From assembly GCA_009363875.1 (NCBI GenBank), contig CM018695.1:63669433-63733432 (forward strand): a stretch of 64,000 nucleotides of DNA, in the 5' to 3' direction. This document shows, in pieces, positions 33,697 to 45,514 of the stretch. The position numbers and the translations under genes were made by a program. The notes under the pieces were generated by a model. It was not told the DNA's origin. It did not search any database and saw only the letters and a program-made list of their open reading frames with translations. Source of the stretch: Mikania micrantha (taxonomy: Eukaryota > Streptophyta > Magnoliopsida > Asterales > Asteraceae). Numbering within the stretch: position 1 is the first letter of the stretch; each line of letters opens with the position of its first letter.

Positions 33697-34747
33697 GTTT
33701 TATGTTTTCTGATCGATATATGCGCGCCATTTGTCTGTTTGATGCTTTAAAGAAAATTGTATGGGAATTTTAATTTAATTAAATAGTAAATTACCGTTAT
33801 AGCCCCGGTGGTGCTAGTTCTTCACTTTTAGAGTCGTCCTTAAATTCCATAGATTACTCATATAATTTATAACTTTATCACCAAATTATATTCATATAAT
33901 TGACCAAATTACCTTAAAAAATATATATGTTACAAATGTTTAAAGTTTTGGATCATATAAGTAATTCATATAACTTAGGGATCAAAACTAAAATACTAGC
34001 GACTATCTTTAATTTACTCTTAATTAAATATAGAAGTTCCTATTTTGCCGTTCAAGAAAACTAAATAAATAATTAAATATAGAAGGATTATGATTGTTTT
34101 GTTTTTAACTTTTTTATAACACATCATCTTTTCAATGATTTTGACTTCTGCTTCATTAATTATATTTTGTTTTTATTTTTATAGAACACAATGATTTTGA
34201 CTTTTACTTCCATAAATGTATGAGAAAATTATGCATATCTTCTCACTTAACTTGGGTTTATTTTTTCATAGGTAAAACATTTGCAATCTGCGGACCACGT
34301 CTGCAGGCTTCTTTTGCGAAAGAGGTGGACAAAACCTCTGTTTTCTGTTCAAAAAAGATTGTTTGATTTTTAACATCTTCAACCCTAATTCATTTTAGCT
34401 CCTCCAATCAGGTCCACCACCACGCTCCTTCGATCAGATCCTCTACCACCACACTCCCCTGATCAGATCCTCCATCACCACCACCACAGATCCTCCACCT
34501 CAACCGACGACGGCGACGGCCTCAATTGGCGACGGGTTTCCTTCTTTTCTGTCTAATCGAAAAGAGAACACACACAAGTGTTGAAAACAAGCGACGGCAG
34601 TGGTCACGATCGGAGGTCATGAGCGGTTGTGGAGGGCCCGACCGTGGCTTGAGGAGGCGGTGGGAGGCGTGGCGGTTGAGGGCGCGGCCGTGGGGGGCGG
34701 CGACAGTGGGAGGAGTGGATGCGGAGGGGCGAGGTGTGTGCGTCGGG
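33697..34747 (-). promoter_or_regulatory. 5' region of receptor kinase gene
   Basis: The sequence upstream of the ATG is AT-rich, with no single convincing TATA box. Around 34390-34740 lies a GC-rich stretch with CCACCACCAC and GGCGGCGAC-type motifs, probably transposon-derived or a dead exon. I cannot assign it. Confidence 0.3.
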
Positions 34748-34984
34748 CAGCGTTTTCATAACCGGACCGGACGTCGAACCGGTCTCCTTACTGGTCAGAG
34801 GTCGAACCGGATTTAAAAACCGGATGATTTTATAAATAAATATATATATATATATATATATAAAATAAAAATATAAAAAAACCCGGTTCGCCAGTTCGAC
34901 ATGCCGGTTCACCCAAAACGGCCCAAAACCCCTAACCGGATTGGTTCCCAGTCCGACCGGCTTGGTCCGGTTTTCAAAAAATTG
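34748..34984. mobile_element. hAT-type MITE with ACCGG-rich ends
   Basis: It starts CAGCGTTTTCATAACCGG and ends CCGGTTTTCAAAAAATTG, with inverted termini of about 20 bp. It is flanked by GCGTCGGG (34740-34747) and GCGTCGAG (34985-34992), an 8-bp target duplication with one mismatch. A (TA)n tract (about 34838-34860) sits inside. No coding capacity. Confidence 0.75.
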
Positions 34985-35657
34985 GCGTCGAGAAATGAGG
35001 GCCGGTGAAGGGTCAAACGAACTGGATGAAGCAAACGAGGAGAAGAGGGGAGAAGTGGTGGGAACTGAGAAGAGCTTGGTTCATGTCTGCACCAAGATGA
35101 GGACGGGCAGGTGTTTTTTAGTAAAATGTCTTCGATAAACAAACGGTCATAACCTCTACCTTTATTTGTGCGACGCAGACATAAGATGCAAGAGGTATTT
35201 TTAAAAAAAACAAACACCCCTTTAGTGTAATATCACTTTGCTTTAACTTAGTAGATCTCATTTTAATTAGGACTTTATTTTTATTTATTATCTCTATTTG
35301 TATTGAAGTCATGTGTGTATCTTAATTTGGAAGCAATCTCTTTTTTCATTGATAGAGGTCAAATCTGTTTGCGTCACATACTCACATGTTTTCCAAACTA
35401 TAAGTGATATTTTTTTTGAGAATATAAAAGAGATACATGTATTGGCATCAAAGGCATTACTCATATTACATACTAGGTTATATATCCGTATATTACACAG
35501 GTTTACGAATAAAAATTATGTGATTTTATAATTCTTTTTTATTGTATTCTTTTTTATTAAATAATTATATCAAAAATAATAATATTAGTTATACCATTTT
35601 TTTATATTAAAAAACTTTAAATAAAAAAATATAATAAAATGTTTTTAGTACACACAC

Positions 35658-35659
<2 letters not shown>

Positions 35660-35688
<29 letters not shown>
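35660..35688. repeat. (TA)n microsatellite
   Basis: About 14 uninterrupted TA units, preceded by a short CA run. Confidence 0.9.
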
Positions 35689-35695
<7 letters not shown>

Positions 35696-37373
35696 AAACA
35701 TAGATTATATTTATTATCAAGAATTAATTTTGGGTATTTATGTAAACAATGTATATTATTAATTACATTAAATGTGAGTTTTTATATTAAAAAATAACAT
35801 TTTTTGGGAAAAACATGAGAACGTCGTGTGACATTTCTTGGAATTAATTATTAGTAAGGAATATATTTAAGTTTAAATTCAGATAAAAATTGCCTAAAAT
35901 TTTTTAAATTAACTTAAAAGAACAAGTATAATATGTTTCTGAATTAATTCTGGATTAAAAAACTGTATTGCCATTAATTCTAAATTAGAAAACGTTGAAG
36001 AGATTTTTTTCTTACTTAAGTTGCAATGAGTTTTATGTTTCTATATATTTATTGCGTGGTAGGTCGCACATCGTTCTATTCTATTAAAAAAATTAAAACC
36101 CAATTATTTCCATAACAACTTTTTAATCTATTTTATTTATACTTATAGTTTTAGTGTAAATTAAAAAAAAAGTCAGAAATTGTTGCTCGATGTGTAATTT
36201 ATTAATATTTACCACTAATTAGAAAAAAAAAATCTTATTTTCCTATAAAAAATTAAAATATAATAATATAACAACTTTTTCAATAGTTTGATTTCAACTT
36301 TAGAATAGTATTATTGGATTGATTGCTTGAAACGTGTTTGATTAGATTATTGACCTATTAATTAATGGTTTTCAAAATATGCCTCTAAAAAACTATCTTA
36401 TAGTCAAAAACATTAAAAAAATGTTAAGGATTTAAGATATTAAGAACCGGTGGCTCTAGATATATAGGCCAATCCGAAAAAACCTCAATGTTCTTCTCTA
36501 AGTTGATAATAATGTGAGTATTATTAACAAAGAAGAACAAGCGGATCTCATGTTGATGGAGATCACATTGAAATAGTGAAGATGTTAATCTTTATAGAGA
36601 TCATGTTGATAAAAATGATGTTAATATATTTGATCTAAAAACTTAAGATGAACTTAATCTGATATGATAAGAATATTAATTAGTTCATAATAATCCTAAA
36701 TGAGATTACAATATTGATAGGTGCCTAAAGATAAATTTTCAAAAGATTTTTGCAACTCTATATGTTAAAACCTTGTCAATTAATGAGAAGTGAATAGATA
36801 ATGGCTCGTATATTCAAAAAATTGTGAGAAAATCTTTCGTATAAGGTTTTCGAAAGATCAATTGAATAAAAGGTTTTGTGGATTAAAAACATGTTAACAG
36901 TTGACTTAAGAACATGAAATGGGCTATAATATCTTACGAATATTACTACTAGGTTGAAATGAGTCACAAATGTAAAGCGTACGAAACAATTCATATAATA
37001 TCACACGAACAATAGAAGAGAATATTGTAAACGTCCTTTTGTGGATTGCTCAACTTATGAGGATTATTGTCCTTGAAAGTATGTTGATAGATATAATTTA
37101 GCTTTACATTAATCTAAATGAAAAGTTATATAAAAAACAAGTAATATAAATTTTTTGGAGCCATTAAATGTTGGAAGAGTTTGACCTGATTATAAAAAGC
37201 TTGTATGACGTATAAAAATGATTATCTTCGCATACATTATCTTTAACTCTATTTTATATTATGACAAATTGTACATGTAGTAGATTTTCAAGGAATTTTA
37301 TGTGACATTCAGATTATTATCCTTTGAAATGATTTAAGGAACATAAATTTCATTATGTTGATAAAATAATGAG

Positions 37374-37430
37374 AATTTCTAATAAATTTAGCTTGTAATG
37401 AAAATTTCTAATAAATTTAGCTTGTAATGA
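37374..37430. repeat. 29-bp tandem duplication
   Basis: AATTTCTAATAAATTTAGCT with the following TGTAATGA occurs twice, 29 bp apart. Confidence 0.85.
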
Positions 37431-38574
37431 TTCAAATTAAAACTTTATGAATTAGACTATAGTTGGTGATACAAAAGTAATGTGAATTACATACATGAGC
37501 TAGTAAAGAGATATGAAGTTTATTTCATCTAAGCACACTACACTAAATTTTAGCAAAGTTTATAAGATGTCACACATACAACACATTAAAAAATATGTGC
37601 AATCTTTAATCATACAATCTTTAGATCATCTAAGTAAATAATAGACTTTTATTCAAGATCATACGTTAACTCTTCTTGGTTCGACACCCTATTGGTTTTA
37701 TCTAGTTTAAGATTATTATGACACATAATTCTTCTTATATCTAATCAATACTTCGACATCAATCACAAACATGATGTTCATTTAAGTATATACGTGAAAT
37801 TAACGCAAGTGGGGGTCAAGATGAATGAGTATGACAACTTTGTTTGTACACAAGATAACCTATGGTAGAGGTCAAGTTGATTTAATCATTTAAGATGTTT
37901 GAGACTTAATTCTAGGTAAATTTAGGCAGGTGATTTTTAACAAACTTATAATACAAGAATTGTGGAGAAACTTGTGAACCCAACGGGAATCAAATATGAT
38001 ATTTAGAGCATATGTGTGACGATGTGCCTAAATATAGATTGCTAAGACTTTGAGTGTTCAAAAGAGAAAAAAGAAAAAAAAACTAGAGTTGTCTTGAAAC
38101 ACTAGATATTATAAATGATGTAAAACTAGTACTTTTACACGATGTGTTGTGTCTGCATCAAAACGTATATTATTTTAAATTTAAACTTATCGAAGAAAAA
38201 CTTGCTACATTTAACCCAACGTGTTTCGTAATAAAATTTATGTTAAATATATACAACAGAAAACACACGTAAATGAACATTCTATAAATTGTATAGATTA
38301 AACTTAAAAATTTAGGAGTAAAACTTAAAAAATTTTAAAGTTTAAAGGTTAGAAGTGGTTAGTGGCAAGTTGTCACCAACACTTCAAATTGAATCTAATG
38401 ATAAACTATAAACTTTAAAAATTGATAGAAGATTAAAGTGTCATTTTACTAAGCTTATGGATGAAACCTAAAAGTTTAAAGTATATAAACTCTTAAAACG
38501 ATAAAAGTGTCGGTGACAACTTAGACTCAATTTGAAGTATACTGGGTTTATCTTTAGGCTCAATTTGACGTGTT

Positions 38575-38775
38575 GGTTACAGCTTGCCTGTAACCAACTC
38601 TAATCTTCAAACTATCACAAATTTTTATGTTTTACTCCTAATTTTTTAGGAATAAAACATAAAAATTGATGTGTCGGTGACAACTTGCCAGTAACCAACT
38701 CTAATCTTCAAACTATCACAAATTTTAAGTTCTACTCCTAATTTTTTAAGAATAAAACATAAAAGTTTATGAGTA
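38575..38775. repeat. 101-bp tandem duplication
   Basis: The order GTAACCAACTCTAATC, TTCAAACTATCACAAATTTT, ACTCCTAATTTTTTA, GAATAAAACATAAAA repeats at a 101-bp spacing. Related inverted pieces (CAAGTTGTCACC and CAAATTACCACCGACAC) lie nearby at about 38360 and 38990. Confidence 0.7.
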
Positions 38776-40282
38776 AAGCGTAAAAGTTTTGATATTAAGT
38801 ATAATATAAACTCTAACCTCTAAATATATAAGGGGATTAATGGCATTCTATAAAGTTTATGGATAAGCCTATAGATTTATGAGCGAAACTTAAAAGTTTT
38901 GATAGTTGGAGAAATAGAAGTGCAATGACAAATGTGATAAGACTTAAAAGCTTAGAAGTGAAACTTAAAGTTAGGATTAGAATTGATCGGTTGCAAATTA
39001 CCACCGACACTTCAAATTGAATGTTTGGATAAACTTTAAGGTTTGAAAACATGAAGGGATCGAAGCGAAGTTATATAAATTAAGGATGAAATATAAAAGT
39101 TTAGAAATGTAACTTAAAAGTCTTGACATTCCATGTTAGAATAAAATATAAACGTAAAAAACTTAATGGATCAAAGTAACATTTTTTACAAAATTTAAGA
39201 TAACATACAAAAGTTTAGTAGTAAAGTATATACGTTTTCGTATTAGTTGTTGAGTAATTTTAAATTTTAAAAACGTGATAAGGTTAAAATAATATTTTAT
39301 TAAGATTGAGAATCAAATATAATAAGTTTTAAAAGGTGAATGGTTAGAAGTAGTTATAATAAAAGAGAGAGTTGTATAAAAGAAGGAAAAAAGCAAAATG
39401 AAACGTAAAAAAAAAAAGACAAAATGACTAGATTAAAAGAAAATAAAATAAAAGGGAAATATTAAGTATTAAAAGAAAAGTAAGAAATATTAGGGGATTT
39501 ACCCAGTTTTAAGGTTCCTTCTGAAGTAGGCTGTGACATATGCTCCAAAGTTTTAAATCCAAAAGAAATGGTTGAAGTAATATTTAATATTATTTAATAT
39601 ATATGTATTTAATAAAAGAGAACAATAACGATTAAAGTTGATGTGCTCTAAAAGCATGTTATTTGTCCCTAAAAATATTTATATATTATAATATATAGAT
39701 AAATGTTCAAAGAAAGATAAGAGATTTTTTAATGTTGTAAGTCTTAAGTAAAACACAAAATACTGAATAATTGGTTGTGTAGTTGGTAAAATTTTGTTGC
39801 CTATCAAAAAGACTTTTAACATATGCATTCAAATAAAACTCAATAAAAATAAAAATAATCATTTATAGTTCATGTTTAAGAGACATAAAAATAACTTACT
39901 CACAATTTAATTTTAAAGGAAAAACTTATGTTTATAAATAATTCTTTTAGTTTTTAACTAAATTGGTTATTCAAGGTGTGTTAAAGTGTTTCCTCTCTAA
40001 AATATGTTGAGGGTTCTAATCCCATAGTAAACAAAGGTGGAAAAATTTTGATGTTAAAAAAAACTAAATTGGTTATTAATTATGCATCCATCTAAAGGTC
40101 AGTTTAATGGTTTTTTTTTTATTGTTTTCACCACTACCATGACCATTCAAGGAATATTAACGTCACTCCTTTTATGTTAAAAGTGACTACCAATTCTTCT
40201 ATGAATATGACATATTTGCTTTTTCAATGGTGGTGTTGATTTATTTATTCAAGATGACCTACGCTAGAGGTAAAGTATTAAG

Positions 40283-40370
40283 ATTGAGTCTTGGGTGATG
40301 GACATTTTTTTTTAGCGGCTAAGTTTTGATTGAGTCTTCGGTGATTTTTTAACGGCTAATTTTTGGATCA
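40283..40370. repeat. ~48-bp imperfect tandem duplication
   Basis: GAGTCTTGGGTGAT...TTAGCGGCTAAGTTTT is followed by GAGTCTTCGGTGAT...TTAACGGCTAATTTTT. Confidence 0.6.
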
Positions 40371-41539
40371 ATGACGAATAATTGGAGTATCATCATGCCA
40401 GCAGCAGTACCACCCGATCATATCTATCATCAAGTCACCAGTTTTGAAGACAACTCAAAACTTTGAAAAAATTCCCTTATGAGATTCGAACCCAGGACCA
40501 TTTGGTTCCTGAGTTATCCTACCATCAAGAAACCGCTAATGTGTAATTTTTAACAAACTAATACTATTAACGGGAACCCGTGAAGAAACCAATGGGGAAC
40601 AATAATAGGGGTTTCGCCCCTCTTGCTTCAAAAAATTAATATGTATTTTGGGTTTAAAAAATTTCCGCCCTCCTCTCAAGTCGACCAAGCTACGCCACTG
40701 TTGATGGTCATATTGAAAACCTTAATAATTGCACTATTTCTTTCATTTTCTTTTGAATATATATGATCAAATAGAAATACAAATTTGTTTAGAAACACTA
40801 AAAACAATCATAAAAACGACATTTGACAAATTTAATGAACTACGATTAAACTATTTACGAACATGTTAATTAGAAATGTCTCGTCAAACTTTACTATCTT
40901 AGATTTCGAGGTTTAGAAATTAGTTTTATAATTTAACCTACCGTATAAAAAATTTTAGCTTGTAGGTTTAGATATAACTTTTTGGGTTTAGGATTTCTTT
41001 TTAGGGTTTAGTGTTAAGCTTTAAGGTTTACGATTACGGTCTAGCTTTTAACGTTCCCTGAACCATAAAGTATAGAATTAAATTGTAAAGTTAAACAGTA
41101 AAGCATAAAGACGAGCAAAAAAGATACATTGACGAACAAAAGAAACAATGAACTGAAAACGTACATTTTATAACATAAACGTTAATATTGTAAAGTTCTA
41201 CAAGTAGTTCCAATGTGGAGTTTGTGTGAGCTGGTTATGAGTGGCTAAAATTTTTCTCACACTTTTTAGCAATTAAACTCTTTTTTTTACCGATTAAAAA
41301 AAAAAGAAAAAAAAAATTGGTTGTCGAAAATTATGACATTCACATATTTCTTCACTCGTCAAACATTGAATGCATCCTGATTGATTAGATGAAGTGCCGG
41401 GTGAGGAGGGAGTACCTTTATTACGCCCATCATCTTATGCTTATATATTTTAGTTTAATTGGATGTAAATAAATAATAAAGAGTTAGAGACGCAGAGTGT
41501 ATGTTCGTCTAATATTTCCTGAGCTCTAGGACTAAGCGT

Positions 41540-41615
41540 GAGGGTTAAGGGGGTCGCGCACCCTTGCGGGGTCCTAGGGGCAACGTCCTAACGGGGTCCA
41601 AGGGGCAGAGCCCCT
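41540..41615. repeat. GC-rich GGGGTCC / GGGGCAGAGCCCC element fragment
   Basis: GGGGTCCTAGGGGCAACG and GGGGTCCAAGGGGCAGAGC occur 32 bp apart in otherwise AT-rich DNA. GGGGCAGAGCCCC can form a hairpin. Such motifs are common in plant transposon debris; the family is not identified. Confidence 0.45.
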
Positions 41616-43134
41616 GTTTTGACTTGCGACTTTACCAGCTAAAACCAACCGTAAATAACCGACATGCAGTTGTTTGGTGTTTAACAAGAAAATGAATTTG
41701 CAGAAGATTAGTCAATCGAAATTTGTATTACAGAATTTTCTATCTATTGAATTATCTCAAAATCAAGTTTCTTGAACTCGAAAGGATAGAAATATTGATT
41801 TTTGATAGTAATTTCATACACGATACAATGGAATTCTATGTGATTATTGATGAATTTCTCGAACATCAGCTTTGGCCCCAACCTAGCCGCGAGCACAAGG
41901 GCATTAGGTGCTTTACACCCTTTTAACTGCGACTAGGTATGACTTGTTATATTGTTGTACGATTCTATAACAACCCCCACTTATAATCATATGTAAGGTA
42001 TATCTTTATTGCAATGTGAGAATATGTTTTACATTTATTGCAAAATTACTATTTTAACTACGTAACTTTGAGCAATCATATCTTTTTAATATTAGATTTA
42101 CTTTAGACTCTGTTTGATTAGTTGTAATCATCCGATATAGTAAAAACAAATGTAATAAATAATAATTTAAAATCATAACAAATACGAATAATTATTTTAG
42201 TTCAAATTTAGTAAAAACACATTTTACTAAACTTTTTCCTAAAATGTGTATATATATTGTTAATGTTTAAATTTATATGATAGTGATGTAAATTTTGCAT
42301 GTATAAATTAAACAATCACACAATTGAGGTTCGACCTTGTTAATGCTTATATTCATGGGTTTAAATCGTTAGAAACAACCTATTATATTACACTATTACA
42401 CAAATATGTAAAGTAAGATTGTGTATATTAGATCATGAGTTGATCTGGTCTCTCATCAACTACATAAAGTGTGATATAAGCCAAGTACCGAATACTTTCC
42501 TCTTTATAATAACTTTACAATTATGATTTTTTTATAACTATACTCACCGTCATCGTCGTTGCACTGCAGACTGTATAGATTGTAAAATAATCACGTGGAG
42601 TTCTTGAGTGTTATAGCAACATAAATACATGTATTTTTCATTATAATCATATAATGTTTTTGTACAAATAATATTAAAACTTTTGAGATGAGTACTTCAA
42701 AATTCGAAGTTGTTGCACGTTATTTATGACCAACAAAAGAATTAACAAATTATGGTGGTAAGTGAATATATAAGCTGTTCGAATAAGTGAGACCGAGTCA
42801 AGTCAAGATATCAAAGGAACTAATGCTAATTGCATATTGATCCTTCACGTTTTCAATAATTTTCTCTAACTGCTTATTATTGCACCAAGGGTCCCTTGAT
42901 TTATGTGCACTCTCATTTCTGTCCCCAAGATTTTTATTAAGTTGGTTTCTAGTCTGGTGGTATAATATTAACTTTTTAATATAAGATTTTAAGTTCGAGT
43001 CATTCTGTAAGTAATTGCTTAAGAATGAGTTTGAGGTTTTTTTAATGGTGGTGTTCTCCTGATGTGATTCAGATGGTTTGGTTGATGTACGAGATTCTTT
43101 TCGGAGATGTATCAACTTATCGACTGTTTGGAGG

Positions 43135-43690
43135 GGTGTTCGAGAAATCCGAAAAAAATAAAACCCAAATCGATCCAAAAACTCGATTCAAATCTTGATT
43201 CGGGTTGTTTAGGTCGGATAAATCCGTATCTGAAAAAAGTTATTCAGATATATGGTCGGATTTGGATATCTAGTTTTATGTTGTTCAGGTTGTTCGGTTT
43301 GTTCAGATATTTTTTTATAAGTTATGGAATTTAATTAGACTAGTTTTTTACGATAGATTTGTGATCGTTTTTAAATTTTAAACTTTAAAATATTGTGTTA
43401 AGAATTTAAAATAGTAAAATGTTTACTTTTATAGAACAAAATATAGGAAACATAAATAGACAAAACAAGAAAAAAATAGGAAAATTTTATTCAGTTTATT
43501 CGGGTTGTTTGAGTTACTCGGATATATCCGAATCTAAACCAAATTCTAATTCGGATTGATTCGGGACGGATGAGATTTGGGTCAATTTGGGTCAGGTCGA
43601 GTCTTGGATAAAGGCAACAAAAATTCAAATAACCCAATTCGAATAAACCGAAACATCGTAATCCGACCAGATAAAAACCCATAACCGTTT
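43135..43690. repeat. CGGGTT/ATCCGAA-rich repeat, probable hAT-like MITE
   Basis: Repeated TTCGGGTTGTTT and GGATATATCCGAATCT-like motifs occur in two clusters (about 43145-43330 and 43490-43680). The composition resembles ACCGG/CGGGT-rich hAT MITEs, but I could not define matching ends or a target duplication. Confidence 0.35.
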
Positions 43691-43893
43691 GTTTAGAAAA
43701 AAATCTAGTTCGACTGAAATGTCAAATAGTTATTGATTTTAGGAAACAAATGAGTGTTATATTGTTTAATGAAGGGTTAAATTAAATGTATCGGCCTCAA
43801 ATTTTCATCGTAATTCCTAAAATATTAAATCAAGAGTGAGGGATTTTTTAGTCATTTAATATGAAAATAAGGGATATATTGATGCAGCAACTT

Positions 43894-43916
43894 AAAAAAA
43901 AAAAAAAAAAAAAAAA
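43894..43916. repeat. poly(A) tract
   Basis: A run of 23 A, followed shortly by a GAGAGA-rich stretch (about 43938-43970). Confidence 0.9.
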
Positions 43917-44119
43917 GTCAACGAGTCAACCTTTATGAGATAGAGAGAGAAGAGAGAAGAGAGCGAGGAGGTTGTTGTATATGTTTAACAATAATTCTTT
44001 CTTTAATTTAAAACGTTGTATTAGCTTATGTGTCACATGTTTATTTGATTAGATTAATTTATATATAATGCAATATTATATAAACTATATTTTAGTTTTA
44101 TATTTACATATTGATTAAT

Positions 44120-44331
44120 TGTTGGTGTTTGTTAAAATTGTAATTCCAAGTTTGTATAGTGTATGTTAAAATTGTAATTCCAAGTTTGTGTAGGGACTAG
44201 TTTTGTTATTTTCATATTCAATGTTTGTATAAATAGTTTCTCAGATGTTATTTTGAAATCATCTAATAACAAAGTTGCCAATTCAGTTGTTCTGTTAATT
44301 TTCTGTTTTGAGTTCTTGGTACCTAGCTTCA
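44120..44331 (+). repeat. short copia 5' LTR (212 bp)
   Basis: It starts TGTTGGTGTTTG and ends ACCTAGCTTCA, immediately before the primer site. It contains GTTAAAATTGTAATTCCAAG twice, about 34 bp apart, and a TATA box. Confidence 0.72.
44228..44235 (+). promoter_or_regulatory. TATA box of copia LTR
   Basis: TATAAATA lies in the middle of the short LTR, followed by AGTTTCTC. This is the expected promoter position for an element of this size. Confidence 0.55.
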
Positions 44332-44333
44332 AT

Positions 44334-44345
44334 TGGTATCAGAGC
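44334..44345 (+). other. copia primer-binding site (initiator Met)
   Basis: TGGTATCAGAGC is an exact match to the plant initiator-Met tRNA-complementary site, 2 nt after the LTR. Confidence 0.85.
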
Positions 44346-44425
44346 AAGGTAAGATCGCTCAGAAGAATCCGAAGGACCAGATTCATTCGATCGATTCAAG
44401 GAGAAAATTTAAGCAAAGGAAGAAG

Positions 44426-45514
44426 ATGGCTGATGCAGGAAACAACAATCAACTTGTTGTTAGAGATAATTTTACGACGATCCCGCTGCAATGTCCTGTT
44501 CTTACATCAACCAATTACACAATTTGGGCGGTAAAATAGTGAGCGATTTTCAATGTTCACGGATTGTGGGAGGTAATTCAGCCACCGCTGGGAGCAAGGT
44601 TGGACCCCAAGAAGAATAGCGCGGCAATTGCCAATTTGTTTCAGGCCATGCCAGAGGAGATGGTTCTCTAGGTTGCAAATTTGACAACGGCGCAAGAAAT
44701 TTGGGAGTCGTTGAAAACTAGGTTTGTTGGTGCCGATCGAGTCAAGAAAGCATGCATGCAAACTCTAAAGACCGATTTCGAAGCCCTAAAGATGAAAGAA
44801 GCTGAAAACATTGATGATTTTGCGGGAAAACTGAGTGCAATCTCATCAAAAACGTCGTCTCTGGGGGAGCCGTATGCGGAGTCGGTCCTAGTCAGGAAAC
44901 TCTTAGATGCAGTACCAGAGAGATTCGTACAAATCGTGGCTTCAATTGAACAGTTTGTAGATCTGGAGACTATGTTGCTTCCTGAAGCAATAGGACGCTT
45001 AAAGACATTTGAAGAACGTGTTGGAATGAAGTCAAAACAAGCAGCAACAAAGGATGATCAACTGCTATTGACGTATACTGAATGGCAATCAAAGCAAAAG
45101 GATCTGAGTTCCAAGAAAAAATGGAGCAAGACTAATCAAAGAAGTCGGTCTTCAGAAGAGAATGAGCGATCTAATCAGAAAGGAAAATATAAAGATCGTA
45201 AAAATTGGAAGAATCGAAGACAAAAGAAGGATATGTCCAAGATAAAATGCTTCAAATGTGAGTCATACGGCCATTATGCATCAGATTGCCCAACCCCAAG
45301 CATGAAGGCCAAAGAACTTGAAGCCAATCTTACACATATAGATGTAGAGGAGCCAACCCTTGTAATGACAACTCATGCTCTAACTCCAAAGGAAACATTG
45401 TTTCTAAATGAACATAAAGTAGTGCCTGGGACGTTTGAATCAGATGATTCTGGGGAGAAACAATGGTGGTATCTGGATAATGGAGCTTCGAGTCACATGA
45501 CAAGTAACTTATAA
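44426..45514 (+). pseudogene. Ty1-copia gag and start of protease
   Basis: It starts ATG 44426 (MADAGNNNQLVVRDNF). The gag region shows LTSTNYTIWAVK, a stop at 44537, a second stop at 44669, then a long frame. That frame includes AQEIWESLKTRFVG, a basic linker (about 45100-45240) and one intact zinc knuckle, CFKCESYGHYASDC. The protease motif WYLDNGASSHMTSNL follows at about 45470-45510, then a stop at 45512. All these pieces are in one frame, so the element is recognisable but dead. The short LTR and gag style suggest an Ale/Ivana-type lineage, which I cannot confirm. Confidence 0.78.

Larger units (their letters stand above)
34985..44119. other. long gene-free AT-rich interval
   Basis: About 9 kb without a credible gene. 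Open frames are short and lack family motifs. Minor features inside are listed separately. Much of the interval is probably decayed transposon sequence beyond recognition by eye. Confidence 0.45.

Noticed and set aside
34526..34816. Arg/Gly-rich ORF upstream of the kinase gene
   Set aside because: It is a GC-rich stretch running into the hAT MITE, with no recognisable domain. Likely non-coding.
36420..37900. Possible decayed copia or LINE coding remnant
   Set aside because: I tried several frames and found no conserved motif; composition alone is not enough.
40482..40523. Possible tRNA-derived SINE or tRNA (minus strand, GGTTCGAATCT B-box and TAACTCAGG A-box-like motif)
   Set aside because: The two boxes are only about 12 nt apart, far too close for a tRNA or normal SINE promoter. 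No cloverleaf and no A-tail with target duplication were found.
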